Part shown: positions 52,121 to 60,673 of the stretch, piece after piece
How positions within the stretch are numbered: position 1 is the first letter of the stretch
Layout: the number at the start of each line of letters is the position of its first letter
Source of the DNA: Sporosarcina cyprini
Lineage (GTDB): Bacteria; Bacillota; Bacilli; Bacillales_A; Planococcaceae
DNA: 64,000 nucleotides
Direction: 5' to 3'
Assembly (NCBI RefSeq): GCF_022048975.1
Contig: NZ_JAKMHX010000018.1
Span: 62,001 to 126,000, forward strand
Program-made: the position numbers and the translations under genes
The notes under the pieces: model-generated
Database searches by the model: none
What the model was told of the DNA's origin: nothing
The model's input: only the letters and a program-made list of their open reading frames with translations

Positions 52121-52418
52121 GATCCTCACCTTCTATCCAATACGTTTTTCCATCATCGTGCCGTCTCATCATTCCATTATCAATGAAAAATCGACGGATC
52201 GTTGCAAAATCGGCATAAACTTGCCTGAGGGTGTCATTCACTTCTTTTTCAGTGTACTGTACATCCTTTTCAAATCTTTTGATTATTTCTTCCGCAATGA
52301 TATACTTTCGTTTTTCTTTACTCGGAAAGGTGTCCAGTGGACCATCCACACCGTTTCGGAAATAACTTTTCAATATCTTTTCTCTTTCTTCAGGCTTAAT
52401 TTGGAATGTATCTTTCAT
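52095..52418 (-). CDS. DUF2087 protein
   Basis: About 107 residues. DTFPSKEKRKYIIAEEI and EVNDTLRQVYADFATIRRFF are the DUF2087 signature; the family is thought to be a small DNA-binding or regulatory domain. ATG at 52418 has AAAAGG nine bases before it. Its 3' end overlaps the next gene by 26 bases. Confidence 0.85.
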   Translation of the reverse strand: MKDTFQIKPEEREKILKSYFRNGVDGPLDTFPSKEKRKYIIAEEIIKRFEKDVQYTEKEVNDTLRQVYADFATIRRFFIDNGMMRRHDDGKTYWIEGEDHGSSSESV

Positions 52419-52442
52419 ATGAATCAACCTTTTCTCTTATAC

Positions 52443-52841
52443 TTAAAAACCAATCTCGTATTCTTCTCCGTCTTCATTCTTTACAAGCATGGAACCATTC
52501 TTTCGCTCTAATCCGATTAATATATACGGATTTACTTCATCACTTTCAGCATCTATTTCTTTGACAGTGACGATTGTTTGGTCATCCTGAATATCTACAT
52601 CTACGACTTCCAATTCTTTTGCAGGCGTTCCCGTTGACACGACAACCATACTTTTGCCCTGTGAGATATCAATGACTTTAAAGCCTCTGCGTTCCGGCTT
52701 TTCTTCCTGTAAATATTCGACGAAGACTCTGACGGCAGGCTCGTCCTTTATATCCTTCTTATTCATCACCCAATATTCTTTCGTACAAGCGCCAAGTAGA
52801 AGGATCAAGGCGATCATCAATGCTGCAAAACCCTTTTTCAC
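52443..52841 (-). CDS. Small lipoprotein of unknown function
   Basis: 132 residues with a lipobox (LLLGAC, Cys 19). The mature part is beta-rich with many Val/Asp/Glu. GTG at 52841 follows GGGAGATGG by seven bases. No domain recognised. Exported and lipid-anchored, unlike its cytosolic neighbours. Confidence 0.75.
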   Translation of the reverse strand: MKKGFAALMIALILLLGACTKEYWVMNKKDIKDEPAVRVFVEYLQEEKPERRGFKVIDISQGKSMVVVSTGTPAKELEVVDVDIQDDQTIVTVKEIDAESDEVNPYILIGLERKNGSMLVKNEDGEEYEIGF

Positions 52842-52886
52842 TGTTTTTCCATCTCCCTACTATGTAGACAATCAGTAATCTATTTT

Positions 52887-53429
52887 TTATCTAACTCTCG
52901 TTAATTCACGAAAATGCAATTTAGTTAGCTCGAGCAATTGAAATTGATTTTCCAAAATCGCCTGCTTCAATGCATTAAATTCATTCCACGACTGCGAATA
53001 TTCTTCAGAGGTAATAATCCCTTCCGAAAGTGCGGCTTCTAACTCATCTGCGTCTTTTTCAATCAATCTTCCATTCGGTAAGTAGATCAGATCGAGAAAC
53101 AGATCATCCATCCATGGACCATTCTTCTCGCAATAACCATTGCGTGTGCATATATCGATATACCACTGGACAACTTGATTGGATGCGTCAAAAACAGTTG
53201 TTACGGAATACTGCTGCCCCTCTGGAAAATGCTGCATCCAACTATATCCTTTGTCTGCGATACAGACAGGCGTATCTCCATACTGTTTAACAAGCGGCGC
53301 GGCCACTTCATGCATGTGAAAGAGTGTCACATATCCTTTAAACTCTGATGTCTCGAAGTATCTCTCCATATAGTCCCGTCTTAAAATCCGCTGCCAATCA
53401 TATCGGCTGCCAAATTTCCTTTTCAGCAA
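52887..53429 (-). CDS. DUF402 protein (nucleoside phosphatase-like)
   Basis: 180 residues. FDASNQVVQWYIDICTRNGYC, then DDLFLDLIYLPNGRLIEKDADEL, is the DUF402/Ntdp signature with the Asp/Glu metal-binding set. Relatives hydrolyse nucleoside tri- and diphosphates. TTG at 53429 follows GGGGG by eight bases; it starts 12 bases after the SDR-like gene stops. Confidence 0.85.
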   Translation of the reverse strand: MLKRKFGSRYDWQRILRRDYMERYFETSEFKGYVTLFHMHEVAAPLVKQYGDTPVCIADKGYSWMQHFPEGQQYSVTTVFDASNQVVQWYIDICTRNGYCEKNGPWMDDLFLDLIYLPNGRLIEKDADELEAALSEGIITSEEYSQSWNEFNALKQAILENQFQLLELTKLHFRELTRVR

Positions 53430-53441
53430 ATTCTTTTCCCC

Positions 53442-53981
53442 CTACTCCGGTCTTCTGTCATACGGATGTAATTGTCCGACAATCCGTCCAACCCCTCCAG
53501 ATTCTATCTGCCCGATTACACCGCCTGAGATTTCCTCGTTCGTCAGCCAACGGGATCCCGTTTCTTCTTGTATAAATCCCAAATAGACAACTTCCCGCAT
53601 ACAGCTAAACGGAATGTTCACGAGTTCGTCTTGAAAATACCGCCTGCTCCCTTTAACATGGATCAGTCGGAACGGGTTATCATGTTCATTCATGGAACAA
53701 ACCCGCTCAACGACTTGATAATTCGGCGTCCAACTGACAATCAGAGCGAAGGGTCCTCGTTTTTTAATTGCCTCGCTAATTTCCACAAGGAAAGAATCCG
53801 AATTATAATCGGCTTGAATAGGAAATATTGAATGAGGTGGACTATTTTCCATCACTTGTTTCAGTTTGCCGGCTGTTCGACCTACAACTGAAACGGCATA
53901 ATCATGCTTGGCTAAGTAGGTGCTCACATTACGAAGCATCCCCGTGCCACCGATCACAAGTGCATGCTTTGGATCCATCAT
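53442..53981 (-). CDS. Short-chain dehydrogenase-like protein (NAD-binding)
   Basis: About 179 residues. Rossmann motif GGTGMLRNVSTYLAK near the N terminus, RTAGKL after beta-2, and a short C-terminal part. It is shorter than typical 250-residue SDRs and has no visible Tyr-x3-Lys catalytic pair, so it may bind a nucleotide without full SDR chemistry. AGGTGA precedes the ATG. Confidence 0.75.
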   Translation of the reverse strand: MMDPKHALVIGGTGMLRNVSTYLAKHDYAVSVVGRTAGKLKQVMENSPPHSIFPIQADYNSDSFLVEISEAIKKRGPFALIVSWTPNYQVVERVCSMNEHDNPFRLIHVKGSRRYFQDELVNIPFSCMREVVYLGFIQEETGSRWLTNEEISGGVIGQIESGGVGRIVGQLHPYDRRPE

Positions 53982-54001
53982 CAATCTTCACCTGCTGTCC
54001 T

Positions 54002-54562
54002 TTATAAGGAAGGAATTCTTTGTGATGCTGCTAAATGATTCTTTGCCAAATAATATGCACTTACGGAAAACAACTGCGTAATCCGTTTTTCAGAAATCAT
54101 CTGTTCCATCACATCAAACGGATATCGTTTCACTGTAATCCGCTCGGTTTCATCCAGTTCCTGTTCAAATTTCTTTTTTGCATCCACAATCAGAAAGGTA
54201 ATTACCTTGTTCGTCTGTGTAGCGGGGTTGACCATGAAATCACCCAGTAAAATCGGCGGATATTCCGTAACATACCCGGTCTCCTCCCGCACTTCCCGAA
54301 CGATTGCTTCCTCCCATGTCTCCCCCTCTTCCATTTTTCCTGCTGGAATCTCAAGAAACATCCCGTTCCCCGGATGGCGATACTGCTCGACTAACAAAAT
54401 TTCATTGTCCTCCGTAAGAACGATGGCGTTCACCCAATCCGCATATTCATTCACATAATAATCGTTGATATGCGTGCCGTCTGTCATTTGGCACGTATCT
54501 TTCCGTAAATTCCCAAAAGGGGTTTTAAAGACATACTCGGAATCTAGCACTTTCCATGTCAT
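54002..54562 (-). CDS. Nudix hydrolase (ADP-ribose pyrophosphatase-like)
   Basis: 186 residues with a complete Nudix box (IPAGKMEEGETWEEAIVRE then VREETGY). VEQYRHPGNGMFLEIPAG is the ADP-ribose/ADP-sugar pyrophosphatase signature. TAGGAGG precedes the ATG. Likely hydrolyses ADP-ribose or sugar nucleotides. Confidence 0.9.
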   Translation of the reverse strand: MTWKVLDSEYVFKTPFGNLRKDTCQMTDGTHINDYYVNEYADWVNAIVLTEDNEILLVEQYRHPGNGMFLEIPAGKMEEGETWEEAIVREVREETGYVTEYPPILLGDFMVNPATQTNKVITFLIVDAKKKFEQELDETERITVKRYPFDVMEQMISEKRITQLFSVSAYYLAKNHLAASQRIPSL

Positions 54563-54614
54563 TGTTATTCCTCCTATTTCGCGAAAGGCGCTGCCTCAGC
54601 GTAGACCTTGCGCC

Positions 54615-55073
54615 TTATGCTTCCTTCTTTAAATGATAAATATGAGTGTTCTCCGACTCTGAATCATCGCATACAAACCCGTTAGCCCGATAAAATGCAT
54701 CCGCTTTCGATGATTCAGTCCGGACCGTAATTACCTCAAAATGGTCGGCTGCATGATCAGTAATCGCCTTCAATAGCGAAGAACCAACACCATGGCGGCG
54801 AGCATCAGACAAAACATAAAATCGCCTCAACCTGGCCGCTTGACCGCTCGGATCGTATGGAGACCGATTTAGCCCTCCAATGCCCAGCACGTGTCCTTCC
54901 GGATTTAGCACACAGAACAGCGCTTCACCAGGACCATCAAACCGATTCGATCCATCCCCATATTCTCGAACAAGCCTAGATACAAACCGATAGCCTTCTC
55001 TCTCACTTTCTACCTTCAATCGCTCGACATCAGCTTCATCTAATTCTCTCAATCGTTCTACCGTATAGTCCAT
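54615..55073 (-). CDS. GNAT-family acetyltransferase
   Basis: About 152 residues. RRFYVLSDARRHGVGSSLL is the acetyl-CoA motif. ATG at 55073 follows GAGGGGG by nine bases; an upstream GTG lies inside the site. It is the first gene of the long series; upstream lies the 103-bp tandem array. Confidence 0.88.
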   Translation of the reverse strand: MDYTVERLRELDEADVERLKVESEREGYRFVSRLVREYGDGSNRFDGPGEALFCVLNPEGHVLGIGGLNRSPYDPSGQAARLRRFYVLSDARRHGVGSSLLKAITDHAADHFEVITVRTESSKADAFYRANGFVCDDSESENTHIYHLKKEA

Positions 55074-55197
55074 GCATACACGCCCCCTCTTTTTTCCCAC
55101 TCCCTACACATTCGTTATATGTCTGAACAAACCCTTTTATTTTGGCAGTCCTCTCCGAATCAAATTAGTTATTATTGGTAGGATAAACACTCCCAGT

Positions 55198-55709
55198 GTA
55201 TCACCGACTCGCAGTGATTACCTCTGGCTCTGAGATGTATCACAGAATGCGAAGCGTTACCACCATCTCTCCAGCGCTTACCACCGATTCTTGGTCTGTT
55301 ACCACCGTCTCTCTAACACTTACCACCGACTCGCATATTTATCACCGACTTTCGGGCCGTTACCACCGATTCTACATCGGTTACCACCGACTCTCGGACT
55401 GTTACCGCCGTCTCTCTAACACTTACCACCGACTCGCATATTTACCACCGACTTTCGAGCCGTTACCACCGATTCTACAACGGTTACCACCGACTCTCGG
55501 ACTGTTACCACCGTCTCTCTAACACTTACCACCGACTCGCATATTTACCACCGACTTTCGAGCCGTTACCACCGATTCTACAACGGTTACCACCGACTCT
55601 CGGACTGTTACCACCGTCTCTCTAACACTTACCACCGACTCGCACATTTACCACCGACTTTCGAGCCGTTACCACCGATTCTCAAACGCTTACCACCGAC
55701 TCGCCCCAT
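55198..55709. repeat. Tandem array with 103-bp higher-order unit
   Basis: About 25 consecutive units of 19-21 bp, each headed TTACCACCGA (or close). From 55299 five different units form an exact 103-bp block repeated at 55402, 55505 and 55608 with few changes, while the first four units are more decayed. It lies between the SIMPL gene terminator and the GNAT gene. An open frame through it (55196-55522) is a repeat artefact. Confidence 0.95.
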
Positions 55710-55713
55710 TTAA

Positions 55714-55740
55714 CAAAAAAAAACGCACAAATAAGTGCGC
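55714..55740 (-). terminator. Terminator of the SIMPL gene
   Basis: CGCAC (55724-55728) with GTGCG (55735-55739) and nine T on the minus strand. Confidence 0.8.
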
Positions 55741-55798
55741 TTGCTGTAGTTTTCTCTTACGAACCCTGCAATCCATGAGTGGTTATGAAATACTTGGA

Positions 55799-56449
55799 TC
55801 AGTATTGAAATTGGACTCTGACAGACGCCTGAACTACTATTTGGCCAGGCTCGATAGGGGTTGTTGTGGTTTTTGATAGGGCCATCATCGGCTGCGGGTT
55901 GCCCGATTGGAAGGAAGAATCCTCCGTAATTTTGATCGGTTTCGAATCAATCTGAACCTGCATTGATTCTCCCAGTGCTCGGGCTTTGGCTGTTGCTTGT
56001 TTCAATGCTTTTTGTAAGGCTTGCTCGTATAGCAGATTTTCATGCTCGACTCCAAACTGCAAGGATCCGACTTGGTTCACACCATTTTGAACTGCGGTAT
56101 CAATGACGCGGCCTGCATCCATGACATTAGGTACTTTGACAGTGATGCTGTTGGTAACCGTATAGCCGCGGAATATCTGTTGTCCGTCAATGTAATCATA
56201 GCGCGGATTGATGGTGAATGAAGTGGTCTGGATATTTTTTTTAGGAATTCCTAAGTGCTGGAGAGCCTCAATGACTTGGTTCATCTTCTCGGCATTTTCC
56301 TGTAATGCTATCGTGGCATCCCTGTTTTCTGTAATGACATCCAGTTGGATTTTTATATAATCAGGTTCCCTTACAACTTGGCCAGAGCCAGTCACAGTAA
56401 TGATTCTTGCCGCAGGACGAGTATGTTGCATGACATATGGGTAATACAA
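55799..56449 (-). CDS. SIMPL-domain protein (DUF541)
   Basis: About 216 residues. IITVTGSGQVVREPDYIKIQLDV is the SIMPL start, and ATAKARALGESMQVQI and VVQASVRVQFQY end the fold. TTG at 56449 (MYYPYVMQH) follows AAAGGTGG by seven bases and matches the short N terminus of Bacillus relatives; TTG at 56470 is also possible with GAGG. Role unknown; DUF541 proteins occur in stress contexts. Confidence 0.87.
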   Translation of the reverse strand: MYYPYVMQHTRPAARIITVTGSGQVVREPDYIKIQLDVITENRDATIALQENAEKMNQVIEALQHLGIPKKNIQTTSFTINPRYDYIDGQQIFRGYTVTNSITVKVPNVMDAGRVIDTAVQNGVNQVGSLQFGVEHENLLYEQALQKALKQATAKARALGESMQVQIDSKPIKITEDSSFQSGNPQPMMALSKTTTTPIEPGQIVVQASVRVQFQY

Positions 56450-56512
56450 TGGACTTCCACCTTTCTCCAATGTTCATCCTCTATCATATGCAACGCTCCC
56501 CCTCGTGACATA

Positions 56513-56544
56513 CGACAAAAAACCAGCAGGCGCGGCTGCTGGTT
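56513..56544 (-). terminator. Terminator of the amino-acid ABC operon
   Basis: AACCAGCAG (56521-56529) with CTGCTGGTT (56536-56544), then six T on the minus strand. It overlaps the end of the ATPase gene. Confidence 0.88.
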
Positions 56545-57269
56545 CAAACAAGAATTTTACTGAAAAAGGCTTTCGTTCGTTCATTTTTAGGCTGATTGAA
56601 TAATTCATCCGGAGTCCCTTCCTCGACTAGCAATCCATTGTCCATAAATGCCACCCGGTCTCCGACTTCTTTCGCGAATCCCATTTCATGCGTTACGACC
56701 ACCATAGTCATGCCTTCTAATGCTAATTGTTTCATCACATCCAGCACTTCTTTGACCATTTCAGGATCGAGTGCAGACGTCGGCTCGTCAAACAGCATGA
56801 CTTTTGGTCTCATCGCGAGGGCTCTCGCAATGGCGACCCGTTGCTTTTGACCGCCAGACAACTGCTCTGGATAGGCATTTGCTTTATCGGCTAAACCGAC
56901 TTTCTTCAACAGTTGCCGAGCAAGTTCATTCGCCTCCTGTTTTCCCATCTTCCTGATTTTGATTGGCGCCATCGTAATATTATCAATGACCCGCATATGG
57001 GGAAACAGATTGAACTGCTGAAACACCATCCCGACTTCTTTACGAATTTCATTGATATCCGTCTTTGGATCGTTTACCCGTACACCCTCGATCAAAATTT
57101 CACCGCTTGTAATGTCCTCCAGCAAATTGATACAGCGTAAAAAAGTGCTTTTCCCTGAACCGCTTGGCCCGATGATGCAAATGACTTCTTTTTCTTTTAT
57201 CTCATAGTCGATTCCTTGCAGCACATGTAATTCTCCAAATGACTTATGCAAGCCTTTGATGGTAATCAA
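56544..57269 (-). CDS. Polar amino-acid ABC transporter ATP-binding protein
   Basis: 241 residues. Walker [10 protein letters not shown], signature [15 protein letters not shown], Walker [14 protein letters not shown] and the D/H-loop THEMGFA are all intact; GlnQ/ArtP type. TTG at 57269 with GGGGGATG close upstream. Third gene of the operon, four bases after the permease stop. Confidence 0.95.
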   Translation of the reverse strand: MITIKGLHKSFGELHVLQGIDYEIKEKEVICIIGPSGSGKSTFLRCINLLEDITSGEILIEGVRVNDPKTDINEIRKEVGMVFQQFNLFPHMRVIDNITMAPIKIRKMGKQEANELARQLLKKVGLADKANAYPEQLSGGQKQRVAIARALAMRPKVMLFDEPTSALDPEMVKEVLDVMKQLALEGMTMVVVTHEMGFAKEVGDRVAFMDNGLLVEEGTPDELFNQPKNERTKAFFSKILV

Positions 57270-57273
57270 TCGA

Positions 57274-57999
57274 TCATCCCCCTGCCTGTGTACGCCCGAA
57301 GGTCAGGCGCTGTTTTCGAGGTGACGGTACATAGCTGTTGCTAAACCGCTTTTCCACGTAACTGATCAGTTTGCCGAAAATGAATGTCAGCACTAAGTAC
57401 AAAACCGCTACGGTCAAATATGGTTCCCATGGTCGCAATGTCGCCCCAGCAACGACTTTCCCGGCGTACAGAAGTTCACCTCCGGCAATCATGGAGACAA
57501 GCGAGGAGTCTTTCATCAAGGCAATCAATTCATTGCCGAACGGCGGTATCATCCGGCGCAGCGCCTGCGGCAAGATAATCAGCCGCATGGCAGTTTTATG
57601 CGGCATCCCAAGCGAACGGGCAGCCTCCATTTGGCCTTTTTCAATCGAATTGATACCTGCACGTATAATTTCTGCGTTATAGGCGGCACTGTTCAGCATA
57701 AGTGCAACCGCCCCTGAAACGAAGAAGCCGAGTGAATGGCCAAAAATGCTCGGTATCAAAGCTGTATGGATTAATAAAAGCTGTACCAATAAAGGCGTGC
57801 CCCGGAAAAAATCTACATAATATTTGGCGGGGTAATAAACCCATTTTTTCTTTGACAACTTTCCGAGTCCGACAAACAGTCCCAGAATCAGTCCCCCTGC
57901 ATAACCGACAACCGTCAGGCCGAGTGTAATCCAAAGTCCCCGGATGAACAACTCCCGGTAATTCCAAATGGCATCAAATCGAAAATCAAAGATATCCAT
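57274..57999 (-). CDS. Polar amino-acid ABC transporter permease
   Basis: About 241 residues with five or six helices. The HisM/GlnP EAA-type loop [24 protein letters not shown] is present. ATG at 57999 has GGAGGTG six bases before it. It is the second gene of the substrate-binding/permease/ATPase operon; a single permease suggests a homodimer. Confidence 0.94.
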   Translation of the reverse strand: MDIFDFRFDAIWNYRELFIRGLWITLGLTVVGYAGGLILGLFVGLGKLSKKKWVYYPAKYYVDFFRGTPLLVQLLLIHTALIPSIFGHSLGFFVSGAVALMLNSAAYNAEIIRAGINSIEKGQMEAARSLGMPHKTAMRLIILPQALRRMIPPFGNELIALMKDSSLVSMIAGGELLYAGKVVAGATLRPWEPYLTVAVLYLVLTFIFGKLISYVEKRFSNSYVPSPRKQRLTFGRTQAGG

Positions 58000-58048
58000 T
58001 CTCTTCACCTCCAAGATGCGGAATTATCATGACAGTTTGACGAAGTGT

Positions 58049-58858
58049 TTATTCCACATCAAAGCCAGTGATTTCTTTCAACTTCCCATTCTCTTTAATT
58101 TTCTTAATGCCTTCATTTAAAATATCGAGCACTTCTTGGTTGCCTTTTTTCACCATGAGTCCATAATATTCCTTTTCAAAACTATCATCTTCAACAGCTT
58201 TCAGTTTCACTTTTGGATTACTTTTTTGATAATCAATCATAACAACATTATCTCCGACAGAAGCATCTGCGTTCCCATTGATCATTTCTCCGATCGCCAG
58301 AGGCATCGTTTCAGCAGCCAATATTTTAGAGCTTGTATCCCCTTGCAACCCTTGTACGACAATATGGCCTGTCGTACCATTTTGAACGGTCACTCGTTTA
58401 TCTTTCAAATCTTGAAAACTCTCCACATCAGAATCTTCCGGCACGAGAATTAGTTGACTTGCGATATAATAGGGATCCGAAAAATCAAAGGATTCCTTCC
58501 GCTCTTCATTAATTGTTATGGAAGAAACGGCAAAATCGACTTCCCCGTTATTTACTGCCGGAAAAAGTGGATCCCATCCATAATTCCGGAATTCCACCTC
58601 TACGCCAGCTGCTTCTGCTACCGCTTTGACGATATCAATATCAATCCCCACAATGTTCCCTTTTTCGTCCATATACTCCATCGGTGCATAGGTTGCGTCG
58701 GTACCGACAATTAATTTCTTCTTACCGCCTGCTTCTGCTGCGTCCCCTGTGTCACCAGTTGAACCATTTTTACTGCCTGTTCCGCATCCGACTAGGAATA
58801 TAGCCATAACCAGGAATGCAAAACGCACCAACCATTTCCCTCTATTCATACTAAACAT
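58049..58858 (-). CDS. Amino-acid ABC transporter substrate-binding lipoprotein
   Basis: 269 residues. Lipobox FLVGC (Cys near 25), low-complexity Gly/Ser/Asp linker, then a bacterial SBP_bac_3 domain: KLIVGTDATYAPMEYMDEKGN and VDFAVSSITINEERKESFDFSDPYY. The sequence is closest to basic amino-acid binders, and possible ArgR boxes in the promoter agree (inference). GGGGGAG lies five bases before the ATG. Confidence 0.92.
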   Translation of the reverse strand: MFSMNRGKWLVRFAFLVMAIFLVGCGTGSKNGSTGDTGDAAEAGGKKKLIVGTDATYAPMEYMDEKGNIVGIDIDIVKAVAEAAGVEVEFRNYGWDPLFPAVNNGEVDFAVSSITINEERKESFDFSDPYYIASQLILVPEDSDVESFQDLKDKRVTVQNGTTGHIVVQGLQGDTSSKILAAETMPLAIGEMINGNADASVGDNVVMIDYQKSNPKVKLKAVEDDSFEKEYYGLMVKKGNQEVLDILNEGIKKIKENGKLKEITGFDVE

Positions 58859-58911
58859 ACTGACTCCCCCCTAAATTCTACAAATTTACTAAAAATCAGA
58901 ATCTTGAATTG

Positions 58912-58965
58912 ATTATATATGAAAACGCTTTCTGTAACAACTGAATATTTTTAATTATTGAATAT
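58912..58965 (-). promoter_or_regulatory. Promoter with ArgR-like boxes for the amino-acid transporter
   Basis: On the minus strand TTGTTA (58935-58940), 17-base spacer, TATAAT (58912-58917). Directly upstream of the -35, 58942-58964 contains two AATATTCA-type half-palindromes resembling Bacillus AhrC boxes. Confidence 0.5.
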
Positions 58966-58975
58966 CCACATATGT

Positions 58976-59010
58976 AAAAAAGCTTGCTTCCCTAAGGAAG
59001 ACAAGCTTTT
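58976..59010 (-). terminator. Terminator of the ctaB-53aa operon
   Basis: AAAAGCTTG-TTCC / GGAA-CAAGCTTTT arms with small bulges, then five T on the minus strand, close after the small gene. Confidence 0.8.
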
Positions 59011-59014
59011 CCAG

Positions 59015-59176
59015 TTAAAATATATCGCTGATCAATCGTGCTAACGGGCGTATCATCCAGATCAGAAGCCGGATGGGCAAGAATAGTAATTCAGGAATGA
59101 AAAATGTCACATCCGCCAAAAAATCGATAATTCGATAACGCTCGCTCTCTCTTCTCCTCAATTTCCTTCTCTTCAA
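59015..59176 (-). CDS. Small basic protein, 53 residues, downstream of ctaB
   Basis: TTG at 59176 follows GAGGGG by seven bases and opens a 53-codon frame: an Arg/Lys-rich head (MKRRKLRRRESERYR) and a hydrophobic segment (FFIPELLFLPIRLLIWMI), ending IRPLARLISDIF. It looks like a membrane-bound, perhaps amphipathic, small protein. The stop is followed by the operon terminator and ctaB ends 18 bases upstream, so it is cotranscribed. No family recognised. Confidence 0.65.
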   Translation of the reverse strand: MKRRKLRRRESERYRIIDFLADVTFFIPELLFLPIRLLIWMIRPLARLISDIF

Positions 59177-59194
59177 ACTGCAACCCCTCATCCC

Positions 59195-60133
59195 TTATTG
59201 AAAGATAGGTAATGTGACAACAACCATCAGTAAAAAGATAATCGCAATATAGTTTACAGAATAAAGAAACATGACATATGCCCACTTCATATCATCCTTG
59301 GCGAAGAAACCTTGGATGGATACAGCCAGATACCCAATATTCATCAACGTGGCCAATGTAACAAAGACCATGCCAAGTGATCCTAGGTAAAATGGCAACG
59401 GCAGCAGACAGGCAATGTAGACAAACATTTGGCGCTTTGTCATTTGAAAACCTCGAACGACTGGAAGCATGGCGACGTTCGCTGCTTTGTATTCATCGTA
59501 TTTACGCATCGCAATTGCAAACGTATGCGGCATTTGCCAGATGAACAAAATGAGGAACAGCATAATCGGTACAATATGGTAAGCAGGTGCAACAGCAGCC
59601 CAGCCGATCATCGGAGTAACCGCACCAGAGAGACTGCCTATCACTGTATTCAGTGTGTACTTTCTTTTCGACCACATCGTATAAAGTACAACATACGTAA
59701 ACCAGCCGATAAAGCCCCAGATCGCCGCTTCAAATGTCGTGAAGAACAGCATACCCATTCCGACAGCGGACATTGCGATTCCAATGAGAAGAACAGTGCG
59801 TAAGGGAATATTCCCTGTAACTGTAGGACGTTTTTGTGTCCTTTTCATCACTGTATCAATATCCACGTCGTACCAGTTATTTATGACGAGCGCACCGCCC
59901 ATCAGTATCGTGCTGCCGATAATCGTCAGCCAAAACAAAGTTCCATTTGCCCAAAGGGACTGATCTGTAAAATAAAGCGCTAGCCAAAAACCGACGAATA
60001 CAGGCAATGCATTCGCAATCAGGACAGGCGCTTTAAAAAGGGATTTCAAGTCGGCAATTAACGTGCCGGAGCGTTCTTCTCCCCGGGTTGCCTCTTGCTC
60101 ATCCCGCAATGAAATATCCATTTGTCGAGTCAT
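59195..60133 (-). CDS. ctaB: Protoheme IX farnesyltransferase (heme O synthase)
   Basis: 312 residues, about nine helices. The UbiA-type motif NNWYDVDIDTVMKRTQKRP has both Asp of the D-x3-D site (near 110-115), and a second acidic site YDEYKAAN is present. It farnesylates heme B to heme O for terminal oxidases. In Bacillus such genes are in ctaBCDEF or as the ctaO paralogue; here it stands without oxidase genes, so a ctaO-like second copy is possible. AAGGGGG lies near the ATG. Confidence 0.93.
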   Translation of the reverse strand: MTRQMDISLRDEQEATRGEERSGTLIADLKSLFKAPVLIANALPVFVGFWLALYFTDQSLWANGTLFWLTIIGSTILMGGALVINNWYDVDIDTVMKRTQKRPTVTGNIPLRTVLLIGIAMSAVGMGMLFFTTFEAAIWGFIGWFTYVVLYTMWSKRKYTLNTVIGSLSGAVTPMIGWAAVAPAYHIVPIMLFLILFIWQMPHTFAIAMRKYDEYKAANVAMLPVVRGFQMTKRQMFVYIACLLPLPFYLGSLGMVFVTLATLMNIGYLAVSIQGFFAKDDMKWAYVMFLYSVNYIAIIFLLMVVVTLPIFQ

Positions 60134-60301
60134 TCTATATATCCCCCTTGGAGGTTATGATCAATTCATCATCCCTTTTATCATAACATTTCATGCAAGG
60201 AACTTTAATATTTTGGTCGTATTAAATGGGATATTTCATATGGGCCTCAACAATTCGTCACAAATTATTCAAAAACGAAATATATGGAAATCCTGTACGA
60301 T
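60134..60301. other. Intergenic region, ctaB to next gene
   Basis: No gene or clear regulatory signal seen beyond the ctaB RBS. Confidence 0.3.
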
Positions 60302-60547
60302 TTAGCCTTCCAGGAATCCAATGTAAATCCCCATGGTGAATAAAATAAATATGATTGCGATATACACAAGGAATACAACTACAAATACACCAACCGTCAC
60401 GATCAAATATGCTTTTGCGAAGTTATTTCGCGGATCCGCTTTATCTATTGCCCAGATGATGAGCATGACAAGATTGACGATTGGCAAGACGATCAGAATC
60501 ATGGTGATGATCCAATCTTTTAAAGACATGGACTGTTCGTTTTGCAT
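60302..60547 (-). CDS. Small two-helix membrane protein
   Basis: 81 residues; two long helices (IITMILIVLPIVNLVMLIIWAI and LIVTVGVFVVVFLVYIAIIFIL) joined by a polar loop KADPRNNFAK. AAAGGAG lies about 12 bases before the ATG, a little far. No family recognised. Confidence 0.65.
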   Translation of the reverse strand: MQNEQSMSLKDWIITMILIVLPIVNLVMLIIWAIDKADPRNNFAKAYLIVTVGVFVVVFLVYIAIIFILFTMGIYIGFLEG

Positions 60548-60673
60548 GACTAAATTTCGCTCCTTTCTTTTTTCTATACGTACCGAAACGTTATTAGTTT
60601 CGTTTTGGCATTTGAATAAGCCTTTGGGTAAGGGGACATGTTATTCATATAGGTATTTGAAAGGAGAAGAAGC

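Noticed and set aside
55196..55522. 108-residue open frame through the tandem array
   Set aside because: Its sequence is only the 103-bp repeat read in one frame, without RBS; arrays of this kind stay open by chance when the unit length favours it.
55198..55709. CRISPR array
   Set aside because: The tails between cores are themselves repeated in order every 103 bp, which spacers are not; no cas genes in the window.
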